From a bacterium (GTDB taxonomy: Bacteria > Patescibacteriota > Minisyncoccia > UBA9983), in assembly GCA_023244795.1 (NCBI GenBank), contig JAHFLR010000013.1, positions 1 through 14,459 on the forward strand: 14,459 nt of DNA. The letters run 5' to 3'. The first letter of the stretch is position 1. Each line of letters begins with the position of its first letter. The notes below the pieces were generated by a model. That model saw nothing but the letters and a program-made list of their open reading frames with translations. It was not told the origin of the DNA and searched no databases. This document shows, piece by piece, positions 1 through 5,766 of this stretch. The position numbers were made by a program, and so were the translations under genes.

Positions 1-98
1 GGCCTTCCTTTGATGACCGACTCGTGCCACAACTCCTTGATCTCTTCAAGGTTTCTAACCTTTGCCAACACGTCTCCGTGGTTCCCTTTCTTTGCCAT
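1..98 (-). CDS. Unknown protein, N-terminal fragment (runs off left edge)
   Basis: An open frame reads leftward from an ATG at 98 to the window edge, giving 32 residues that start MAKKGNHGDVLAKVRNLEEI. The start is supported by a GGAAAGG purine run (113-107) eight bases before the ATG and by a possible promoter at 170-143. The frame continues upstream of this ATG to a stop near 195, so a longer start cannot be excluded. The visible part is hydrophilic with a helical stretch (VRNLEEIKELWHESV). I do not recognise the family, and too little is visible to assign a function. The opposite strand is also open here, but that frame looks like a shadow. Confidence 0.45.
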   Translation of the reverse strand, partial: MAKKGNHGDVLAKVRNLEEIKELWHESVIKGR

Positions 99-142
99 GA
101 TAACCGCCTTTCCGTTGGTTGTTTGTTTGTACTTCTGGCCTG

Positions 143-170
143 ATATTAGAACAATCGCCCCAAAAATCAA
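143..170 (-). promoter_or_regulatory. Possible promoter of the left-edge gene
   Basis: On the minus strand TTGATT (170-165) and TAATAT (148-143) are 16 bases apart. Each matches its consensus box at four of six positions. Transcription would start near 136, giving a leader of about 38 bases with the purine-rich ribosome site before the ATG at 98. The match is modest. Confidence 0.3.
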
Positions 171-205
171 CTCTAACGCCGTGCTTTTGAATTATCCGCA
201 ACAAT

Positions 206-233
206 TTGATTTTTTTCTATAATTTGATATATT
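206..233 (+). promoter_or_regulatory. Extended -10 promoter of candidate small RNA
   Basis: TTGATT (206-211) is followed after 16 bases by TATATT (228-233), which is preceded by TGA, giving the extended -10 form TGnTATATT. Transcription is expected near 240. The same TGATAT core precedes dnaE. There is no rightward protein gene downstream, only about 75 bases ending in an intrinsic terminator. Confidence 0.45.
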
Positions 234-239
234 AATGAT

Positions 240-314
240 GTCTTTCGGTTTTCATTAAACCGTTAGGGTTATACATCCCAGGGCCACCCTCTTAATTGAG
301 GGTGGCTTTGTTTT
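240..314 (+). ncRNA. Candidate small RNA with two hairpins and a terminator
   Basis: This is a stretch of about 75 bases between a predicted start near 240 and the T-rich end at 314. It holds a perfect 6-bp hairpin (CGGTTT 246-251 with AAACCG 257-262), a possible weak GGG/CCC hairpin (266-279), and a strong 9-bp terminator stem (283-306). No convincing protein is encoded; the only peptide is MSFGFH, whose ATG lies about at the predicted start. The RNA would converge on the rnhB-NYN transcript, and its tail overlaps the NYN stop codon. I recognise no known RNA family. The call rests only on promoter, hairpins and terminator being in register. Confidence 0.35.
283..314 (+). terminator. Intrinsic terminator, rightward
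   Basis: A perfect 9-bp stem (GCCACCCTC 283-291 with GAGGGTGGC 298-306, loop TTAATT) is followed by TTTGTTTT. The T tract lies on the plus strand only. Read leftward, the same hairpin is followed by CCTGGG, so it is a poor terminator for the leftward NYN gene even though it lies just seven bases after that gene's stop. Confidence 0.65.
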
Positions 315-900
315 AAACTAATCTGTGTTTTAAATCTTTGCCCCAAAACTCATAAATATCCCTGAGGTCAAAATAACCGTCACCACCAGTTTTTAACTCA
401 TGGGAAATATTGTTTTTTGATGAAAAAATATAAACTTTTTTACCGCCATTTTTTAAATAATTTACCAAGGCTAAAAAATCAGCGTCGCCACTAAACAAAA
501 CTGCCACGCCATATTTATTCATATTGTGCATGGCATCAATTGTCATTTCTACATCCATATTTCCCTTTTCTATTACGGATTCTCCATTTTCACCAAAAAT
601 AGAAATCCTTTTCAATTCTTTTTTTCTTACAGTAAAGCCTAACCCCTTTTTAAGATAAGTAAAGAACTTATGTTTTCCGTCTAAATCATAACTCCTCGTC
701 CCGTCTTTTGGATAGGCATCATAATAAAAAACTTCTACCTGCTCCGAATTAAACTTTTTCTTAAAATAATCTTTAATATTCCCATACTCAATAAATTTCT
801 TTTCTGATTTTATGGCATTCCAAACGTTTGAGGCGTCAATAAAAACATAAGTAGCGTTTTTATTGACTTTATCTGAATTCCCAGAAAAATTAAATTTCAT
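313..900 (-). CDS. NYN-domain protein (LabA/DUF88-like), predicted RNase
   Basis: This is a 195-residue protein made almost entirely of one NYN (PIN-like, metal-dependent nuclease) domain. The acidic residues expected of the family are present: FIDASN with D22 and N25 near the N-terminus, KGNMDVEMTIDA with D116 and D122 in the middle, and the signature SGDADFLALV with D139 and D141. The rest is an alternating beta/alpha pattern ending in a Rossmann-like strand (KKVYIFSS). Family members are thought to cleave RNA; the substrate of this one cannot be read from sequence. The ATG lies four bases after the rnhB stop, so the two are probably co-transcribed. An AGG lies about 12 bases upstream, which is weak as a ribosome site. 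There is no signal peptide or membrane segment, so it should be cytoplasmic. Confidence 0.85.
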   Translation of the reverse strand: MKFNFSGNSDKVNKNATYVFIDASNVWNAIKSEKKFIEYGNIKDYFKKKFNSEQVEVFYYDAYPKDGTRSYDLDGKHKFFTYLKKGLGFTVRKKELKRISIFGENGESVIEKGNMDVEMTIDAMHNMNKYGVAVLFSGDADFLALVNYLKNGGKKVYIFSSKNNISHELKTGGDGYFDLRDIYEFWGKDLKHRLV

Positions 901-904
901 AATT

Positions 905-1489
905 TTATGTTAACCTTTTTAAATAACTTTTTCTATGCACATCGCTAATGCCGTGTTGCTTTATCTTTTCGTAATGCAGTTTTGTGCCATAACCTTTGTG
1001 TTTGGTAAATTCGTATTGCGGATATTTTTTATCAAGCTCCACCATATACCTATCTCTGGTGACCTTGGCAAAAATTGAGGCGTTGGCAATTACCTCAACA
1101 TTCTCATCCCCCCTTATAATCGTCTTTTGTTTATATTGTTTGGGAGCCTTGAGTGTGCCATCTAGAACTACAAAACAATTTTCGTGAGTTATGTTAAATT
1201 TTTCCGCCAACTCTTTGAGCACGTTTTCCACGCCCATGGCCAGGGCGCTAGACATGCCGTACTTATCTATGTGTGTGTGACTTATTAAACTGACGGCAAA
1301 ATTTTTCTCCAACTTTTCGTAAATCTTTTCTCTATTTTTTTCGTTAAACTTTTTAGAATCTTTATATTTAACCTTGCCGATAATTAGACTGCCGTTTATT
1401 GCCTCACAAAAAAAACCGGCCACCGAAACCGGTCCGGCCAAGGGGCCCCTGCCCGCTTCGTCTATGCCAATTATGTATTTTTTGCCCAT
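905..1489 (-). CDS. rnhB: Ribonuclease HII
   Basis: Ribonuclease HII cleaves the RNA strand of RNA-DNA hybrids and starts removal of ribonucleotides misincorporated in DNA. The protein is 194 residues from the chosen ATG. It carries GIDEAGRGPLAGPV with D10 and E11, then D44-SKK, VVLDG with D110, RGDEN with D128 and SIFAKVTRD, which together provide the four acidic catalytic residues of the family. The C-terminal motif HKGYGTKLHYEKIKQHG matches the family too. An ATG 10 codons upstream, at 1519, is open, but it adds MPVYYIISLS, lies upstream of the likely -10 box and overlaps the dnaE start, so 1489 is preferred. There is no SD before either ATG. It is divergent from dnaE with only 28 bases between the start codons. 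Confidence 0.93.
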   Translation of the reverse strand: MGKKYIIGIDEAGRGPLAGPVSVAGFFCEAINGSLIIGKVKYKDSKKFNEKNREKIYEKLEKNFAVSLISHTHIDKYGMSSALAMGVENVLKELAEKFNITHENCFVVLDGTLKAPKQYKQKTIIRGDENVEVIANASIFAKVTRDRYMVELDKKYPQYEFTKHKGYGTKLHYEKIKQHGISDVHRKSYLKRLT

Positions 1490-1509
1490 TGATAATGAAA
1501 TGATATAAT
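1482..1509 (+). promoter_or_regulatory. dnaE promoter, extended -10, predicts a nearly leaderless mRNA
   Basis: TTGCCC (1482-1487) and a perfect TATAAT (1504-1509) are 16 bases apart. TGA before the -10 gives TGATATAAT, a full extended -10. The dnaE ATG at 1518 follows eight bases after the box, so the mRNA should begin within one to three bases of the ATG. No SD is present. The -35 lies inside the rnhB coding region. Confidence 0.6.
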
Positions 1510-1529
1510 AAACGGGCATGAGTAAGCAA
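1502..1529 (-). promoter_or_regulatory. Candidate rnhB promoter, overlapping the dnaE promoter
   Basis: On the minus strand TTGCTT (1529-1524, inside the dnaE coding region) and TATATC (1507-1502) are 16 bases apart. Transcription would start near 1495, about six bases before the rnhB ATG. The -10 box occupies nearly the same bases as the dnaE -10 on the other strand, so the two polymerases would compete. Confidence 0.35.
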
Positions 1530-4500
1530 TTTGTTCATCTCCATACCCACTCTCACTATAGCCTTTTAGATGGCTTAGCTAAAATCCCCGCCTTGGTAAA
1601 AAAGGCGGTGGAATACGAGATGCCCGCCCTGGCCCTAACCGACCACGGCAATATGTACGGCACCATAAGCTTTTATAAAAAATCCAAAGCCGCCGGGCTT
1701 AAACCTATTTTGGGTATCGAGTGCTACGTGGCCTTTGAGACCCTAGACCAAAAACGCCCCGGCATAGACAACAAAATCTATCACTTAGTGCTACTGGCAA
1801 AAAACGAAACCGGCTACAAAAATCTCATTAAGCTTATTACTGCCGCCCATTTGGATGGTTTTTACTACCGACCTCGAATAGATAAAAAAATATTACGCGA
1901 GCATAGCGAAGGCCTGATAGGGCTCTCGGCGTGTTTGGCCGGAGAACTCTCGCGTTTAGTAAAAAATCAAAAGTTTGAGGAGGCCGAACAAGCCGCCAAA
2001 GAGTACGAGGAGATTTTAGGTAAAGGAAATTTTTACATAGAAATTGGATACCACCCCAACATTGAGGAGTACAACCGAGTGCGAGACGGATTGGTTGAAA
2101 TCTCAAAAAAAACAGGTATCCCTCTGGTGGCGACCCAAGATATCCATTACCTAAACGCCGACGACGCCGAAGCACAAGACGTTTTGGTTGCAGTACAAAC
2201 AAACGTTAAAACTACAGACGAAAATCGCTTAAGCGCTCTGGGAGAAAATTACTCCATGCGCTCACCGGAAGAAATGTGGGAGTTGATGAAAGATTACCCC
2301 GAAGCGCTGGAGAACACGGTAAAAATAGCAGAACAATGCAATGTGGAGTTGGCGCTGGGCAAATGGCACTTCCCCAAAGTACAGTTGCCGGAAGGTAAAA
2401 CGGCGGAAGATTATTTGAGAGAGCAGGCAGAGAAAGGGCTGATTGAAAAATTTCCTCATGACGGAGAAGAAGTAAAACAGCGTATAGAATACGAACTGGA
2501 TGTTATCAACAAAAAAGGGTACGCGCCTTATTTTATTGTGGTGGCCGACATGATTAACTTTGCCAGAAGCAAGGGCATTATTACCAACACCAGGGGCTCA
2601 GCGGCAGGCTCGCTTGTCTCTTACTTAATCGGCATTACTACCGTTGATCCGATTAAATACTTTTTACCATTTGAAAGATTTTTAAATCCCTTTAGGCCAT
2701 CGCCGCCCGATATCGACATGGATTTTGCCGATAACCGCAGAGAGGAAATAATAGAATATATAAAAGAAAAGTACGGCAAAGACCATGTAGCGCAAATCGG
2801 AACTTTTGGAACAATGATGGCCCGAGCTGCCGTGCGAGATGTCGCCCGCGCTCTCGGTTACCCGTACTCTGTTGGAGACCAACTTGCCAAGCTGATCCCC
2901 ATGGGCTCGCAAGGATTCCCCATGACGATAACCAAGGCCATGAGCATTGTGCCGGAATTGGAGGAGTTATACAAAAAAAATACCGACTCCAAAAAGATAA
3001 TAGACCTGGCCAAAAAAATTGAGGGCTGCGCGCGCCACATATCAGTGCATGCCGCCGGCAACGTTATTAGCCCAACGCCGCTCACCGATTTTGTGCCACT
3101 GCAGCGCGAGCCCAACGGCGAAAAAATAATCACCCAATATGATATGCACGCCGTGGAAGACGCCGGCTTGTTAAAATACGACTTATTGGGAATCAGAAAC
3201 CTCTCTATTTTGGGTAACGGCGTACGATTAATAAAACAAATACACGGCATAGACATAAACCTGGAGGCGCTTCCGCTAGACGATGCCAAAACTTACGAGA
3301 TGTTGGCCAAAGGAGAAACAATCGGCGTCTTTCAATTAGGAGGCTCCGGCATGACACGATGGCTAAAAGAGCTCAAGCCCACCAAAATAACGGACATCAT
3401 CGCTATGATTGCTCTTTTTAGGCCTGGGCCGATGATTAGTATCCCCAGTTTTATTAAAAGAAAACACGGAAAAGAAAAAATAACATATCTCGACCCCAGA
3501 CTGGAAAAAATACTGGGCTCAACCTACGGTATCGTAACTTACCAAGACGACGTTTTGTTTATTGCGCTAGAACTGGCCGGCTACAACTGGGATACGGTAG
3601 ATAAATTTAGAAAAGCAATCGGTAAAAAAATTCCGGAGGAAATGGCCAAGCAAGAAAAAATATTTAAAGAAGGGTGCCAAACCCACGGCGGTCTGACAAA
3701 AGAAAAAGCCGACGCATTGTGGCAATTGTTTGAACCGTTTAAAGGTTACGGCTTTAATAAGGCGCATGCCGCCTCTTATGGGATGGTGGCGTATCAAACG
3801 GCATATCTAAAGGCCAACTACCCGGCCGAGTTTATGACCGCCGTGCTCTCTGCCGATGCCGGTGATACAGAAAAAATAGCCGAGACAATTACCGAATGCA
3901 AAAAAATGGACCTGCCCGTTCTACCGCCCGATATAAACGAGAGCTTCGGCGATTTTACGGTTATTAGCACGGGAACGGGCAAAGGCATCCGATTTGGCTT
4001 GTATACAATCAAGAATCTCGGAGAAGAAATCTCTAACATTATAATTGAAGAAAGAAAAAACAATGGCCGATTTGAGTCGCTCTCCAACTTTTTGGAAAGA
4101 GTCCACCATAGAAATTTAAATAAAAAATCTTTAGAGGCGCTAATAAAATCCGGCGCCATGGATGAACTTGGAGAACGCGGCTCCATGCTGGCCAATATGG
4201 AAGACGCGCTGCAGTACAACAAAGAAACCGCCAGCATCGCAACGGCACAAAACTCTCTGTTTGGCTTAATGGAAAATAAACAAACACTCCCCGGCCTAAA
4301 ACTAAAAGACGCGCCCAAAGCTCTGCAGGAGGAAAAGCTCGCCTGGGAAAAAGAGCTCCTGGGGCTTTATATCTCCGGCCACCCGCTGGATAAATTTAAA
4401 GATAAACTAGCCAAACTAAAAGTCTCTGTTGGCGAAGCCAGAAAATTACAAGAAAACATGCCGGTAGTAATCGGGGGAATGATAGAAAGCGTCAGAAAAA

Positions 4501-4706
4501 TTATGACCAAAAAAAATGACCCCATGGCTTTTGTAAAAGTCTCCGATTACAACAATAGTATTGAGGTGGTAGTGTTCCCTGGCGTGATGGCGCAATTTGA
4601 CTCCATACTAAAAGATGGCAATTGCATCGGGATAAAAGGAAAAATTTCTTTGAGAAATGGTGAACCCTCTATTATCGCAGATCAACTAAAAGAAATGACC
4701 CCTTAA
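1518..4706 (+). CDS. dnaE: DNA polymerase III subunit alpha
   Basis: This is the replicative C-family polymerase, 1062 residues. The N-terminal PHP domain keeps its metal-binding pattern (HLHTHSHYSLLDG with H7, H9 and H11; LTDHGN with D42 and H43), so it may retain exonuclease activity, as seen in some DnaE proteins. The palm has GSAAGSLVSY (360-369), PDIDMDF with D400 and D402, and YDLLGIR with D555, matching the E. coli catalytic triad. A helix-hairpin-helix region (about 852-885) is followed by QNSLF (911-915), a canonical sliding-clamp binding motif. An OB fold follows (about 983-1058), and the chain ends there, roughly 100 residues shorter than E. coli DnaE. A separate C-terminal tau-binding domain is therefore reduced or absent. 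There is no DnaQ-like insertion, so it is not PolC. Convergent with the next gene. Confidence 0.97.
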   Translation: MSKQFVHLHTHSHYSLLDGLAKIPALVKKAVEYEMPALALTDHGNMYGTISFYKKSKAAGLKPILGIECYVAFETLDQKRPGIDNKIYHLVLLAKNETGYKNLIKLITAAHLDGFYYRPRIDKKILREHSEGLIGLSACLAGELSRLVKNQKFEEAEQAAKEYEEILGKGNFYIEIGYHPNIEEYNRVRDGLVEISKKTGIPLVATQDIHYLNADDAEAQDVLVAVQTNVKTTDENRLSALGENYSMRSPEEMWELMKDYPEALENTVKIAEQCNVELALGKWHFPKVQLPEGKTAEDYLREQAEKGLIEKFPHDGEEVKQRIEYELDVINKKGYAPYFIVVADMINFARSKGIITNTRGSAAGSLVSYLIGITTVDPIKYFLPFERFLNPFRPSPPDIDMDFADNRREEIIEYIKEKYGKDHVAQIGTFGTMMARAAVRDVARALGYPYSVGDQLAKLIPMGSQGFPMTITKAMSIVPELEELYKKNTDSKKIIDLAKKIEGCARHISVHAAGNVISPTPLTDFVPLQREPNGEKIITQYDMHAVEDAGLLKYDLLGIRNLSILGNGVRLIKQIHGIDINLEALPLDDAKTYEMLAKGETIGVFQLGGSGMTRWLKELKPTKITDIIAMIALFRPGPMISIPSFIKRKHGKEKITYLDPRLEKILGSTYGIVTYQDDVLFIALELAGYNWDTVDKFRKAIGKKIPEEMAKQEKIFKEGCQTHGGLTKEKADALWQLFEPFKGYGFNKAHAASYGMVAYQTAYLKANYPAEFMTAVLSADAGDTEKIAETITECKKMDLPVLPPDINESFGDFTVISTGTGKGIRFGLYTIKNLGEEISNIIIEERKNNGRFESLSNFLERVHHRNLNKKSLEALIKSGAMDELGERGSMLANMEDALQYNKETASIATAQNSLFGLMENKQTLPGLKLKDAPKALQEEKLAWEKELLGLYISGHPLDKFKDKLAKLKVSVGEARKLQENMPVVIGGMIESVRKIMTKKNDPMAFVKVSDYNNSIEVVVFPGVMAQFDSILKDGNCIGIKGKISLRNGEPSIIADQLKEMTP

Positions 4707-4743
4707 AATAAAGATGGGCACCCCGGTGTAAACTGGGGCGCCC
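4701..4743 (-). terminator. Terminator of the GC-rich leftward gene, between convergent genes
   Basis: The stem pairs 4716-4727 with 4732-4743 (GGGC, one mismatch, CCCC, then a G-T wobble and GT/AC) around a four-base loop. Read leftward it is followed by ATCTTTATTTT, a usable T-rich tail that overlaps the dnaE stop codon. Read rightward there is no T tract, so it mainly serves the leftward gene; it may still act as a 3' hairpin for dnaE mRNA. Confidence 0.6.
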
Positions 4744-4760
4744 ATGAAGGTGCTACTCGA

Positions 4761-5171
4761 CTAGGCGAAGATGAAGGTCGGCTCCCCAACCTCCATGCGA
4801 CGCGGGGTAACCCGCGTCCGACGCTTCCACCACGGCCGGTGGTGGTGGTGCCCCGTCTCGCTCCGGTTGTACCGGTTGTGACGGAAGAGCCCGACCGACG
4901 TCTGCGACGACCTGCGCATGCCCCTGAAGGGGGTGAGCGTGTCGTCGACCGAGTTGGCGGCATCCTCGAGATCGAAGTCGTTCTCGACCCAGACCTCATC
5001 GTCGCGGACGAACCGCTCCGCGAGCTGGGCGAGGTGTGCCTCGTGCTCGTGGACCACGGCTTGGACCGTGCCGCGCACGCCCTTCTTGGCCGCCTGGAGG
5101 CGACGCGAAAGACGGCGCTGGCTACGGAGCCAGCAGAGCGGGTCGACGGAACGGAAGATGTTCCTCAGCAT
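4761..5171 (-). CDS. Unknown Arg/His-rich protein, strikingly GC-rich
   Basis: This is a 136-residue protein I cannot assign to a family. About 16 percent of residues are Arg. A helical basic stretch (17-35) runs into VQAVVHEHEAHLAQLAERFV (36-55), then an acidic middle (DDEVWVENDFDLEDAANSVDD, about 57-77). The C-terminal third is basic and aromatic, including GHHHHRPWWKRRTR (107-120). There is no signal peptide or clear membrane segment; nucleic-acid binding is possible but only a guess. The frame is supported by AAAAGGAG six bases before the ATG, a consensus promoter at 5293-5266, a downstream terminator, and a strong codon pattern: 121 of 136 third positions are G or C. Neighbouring genes are AT-rich. 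The plus strand is also open over 4839-5195, but without these signals. Composition suggests acquisition from a high-GC source or an unusual constraint. Confidence 0.65.
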   Translation of the reverse strand: MLRNIFRSVDPLCWLRSQRRLSRRLQAAKKGVRGTVQAVVHEHEAHLAQLAERFVRDDEVWVENDFDLEDAANSVDDTLTPFRGMRRSSQTSVGLFRHNRYNRSETGHHHHRPWWKRRTRVTPRRMEVGEPTFIFA

Positions 5172-5259
5172 TTCAGTCTCCTTTTGGGTGGCTGAGGTTG
5201 CTACAATGAGCTACCGACTTGCGCCAATAGCCCGCCTAGTCTTTTATTATCAATATCTG
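5172..5259 (-). other. Leader region of the GC-rich gene
   Basis: About 87 bases lie between the predicted start and the ATG. It contains GGTAGCTCATTGTAGCAACC (5214-5195), with GGT/ACC ends, which may form a small hairpin. I see no known riboswitch core and no terminator. It is long compared with the other leaders in the window, so a regulatory role is possible but not shown. Confidence 0.25.
5177..5185 (-). promoter_or_regulatory. Strong SD of the GC-rich gene
   Basis: The minus strand reads AAAAGGAGA, ending five to six bases before the ATG at 5171. It fixes the start and contrasts with dnaE, thrS and pheS, which have none. Confidence 0.7.
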
Positions 5260-5265
5260 CCTTAA

Positions 5266-5293
5266 ATTATACATCATTTGAAGCAAATGTCAA
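5266..5293 (-). promoter_or_regulatory. Consensus promoter of the GC-rich gene
   Basis: On the minus strand TTGACA (5293-5288) and TATAAT (5271-5266) are both perfect matches, 16 bases apart. It is the best promoter match in the window. Transcription should start near 5259, leaving a leader of about 87 bases that ends in the strong SD. The -35 begins three bases after the stop codon of the upstream receiver-like gene, so the two genes can be expressed separately. Confidence 0.7.
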
Positions 5294-5296
5294 TGC

Positions 5297-5689
5297 CTAA
5301 CAAAGGCCTACAATATTAAGGATTATCTCTAGGAGCTTATCTTTAGACGGGCAAACTTGGCTACACCCCGCCAGCATCAGGTCTGCGTTAGAATCGCTGT
5401 TGCTGGAGGCGGCGATTAGAACTGTTTCCCTTCTTACGTGTTTAGAAAACTCCCTCGCCAAAATAGCGCCGAAAAATCCAACCTCTCCGCCCTGCTTCTT
5501 TGGCAATCTGCCGTCAAAAGAAATAACGATAAAATCGCTTATCGCCGCGTAGAAATAGTCTCTCGCCTCTTCCGCATTTAAAGCCTGCAGAAGCTCAATA
5601 CCCATAGCGTCAAGCTTGGGCCCCAAAGAATGAGCAAAGGTTTCTTGGATAAGATCATAATCCTCTATAATGAGCACCTTTCTAGCCAT
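5297..5689 (-). CDS. Stand-alone receiver-domain (response-regulator-like) protein
   Basis: This is a 130-residue protein consisting of one CheY-like receiver fold with no output domain. It shows KVLIIEDYDLI with the acidic pair E9 and D10, ISFDGRLP with the likely phosphate acceptor D59 and the usual proline at 63, TVLIAASS with S95/S96 at the Ser/Thr position, and CPSKDKLLEIIL with the conserved Lys K116. It is therefore probably phosphorylatable. The segment around 62-75 (LPKKQGGEVGFFGAIL) is not a standard alpha3 region, and similarity is motif-level only. The ATG at 5689 is preferred over one five codons upstream because GGGAGG lies just before it. No histidine kinase is visible. It is divergent from thrS, with interleaved promoters. 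Confidence 0.75.
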   Translation of the reverse strand: MARKVLIIEDYDLIQETFAHSLGPKLDAMGIELLQALNAEEARDYFYAAISDFIVISFDGRLPKKQGGEVGFFGAILAREFSKHVRRETVLIAASSNSDSNADLMLAGCSQVCPSKDKLLEIILNIVGLC

Positions 5690-5722
5690 ATGCCCTCCCG
5701 GCATTTGATAGTTCCATCTATT

Positions 5723-5751
5723 AAAATATCATGGAAAAAGGAAGCAAACAA
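5723..5751 (-). promoter_or_regulatory. Promoter of the receiver-domain gene
   Basis: On the minus strand TTGTTT (5751-5746) and TATTTT (5728-5723) are 17 bases apart, with TGA before the -10 giving the extended form TGnTATTTT. Transcription would start near 5716, about 27 bases before the ATG. It overlaps the predicted thrS promoter on the other strand. Confidence 0.45.
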
Positions 5752-5760
5752 TGATAACAT
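5732..5760 (+). promoter_or_regulatory. Candidate thrS promoter, predicts a leaderless mRNA
   Basis: TGATAACAT (5752-5760) fits an extended -10 (TG, one base, TAACAT). A weak -35, TGGAAA (5732-5737), is 17 bases upstream. The thrS ATG at 5767 is exactly where transcription would begin. The purine run AAAAAGGAAG (5735-5744) is more than 20 bases from the ATG, too far to act as its SD. The layout resembles that before dnaE. Confidence 0.45.
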
Positions 5761-5766
5761 GGGCGT

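Noticed and set aside
10..222. Rightward 70-residue hydrophobic frame at the left edge
   Set aside because: Lies opposite the leftward gene fragment, has no ribosome site and has a Phe/Pro-rich composition typical of an antisense shadow.
1490..1519. Upstream start for RNase HII adding MPVYYIISLS
   Set aside because: The extension is outside the family's conserved start, lies upstream of the likely -10 box and overlaps the dnaE start codon.
4839..5195. Rightward 118-residue open frame over the GC-rich region
   Set aside because: It has no SD or promoter, and GC-rich coding sequence commonly leaves the opposite strand open. The leftward frame has promoter, SD, terminator and a stronger third-position pattern.
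5195..5240. tRNA-like D-arm (GGTAGCTCATTGTAGC) on the minus strand
   Set aside because: No acceptor, anticodon or T arm can be built around it; it lies in the leader of the GC-rich gene.
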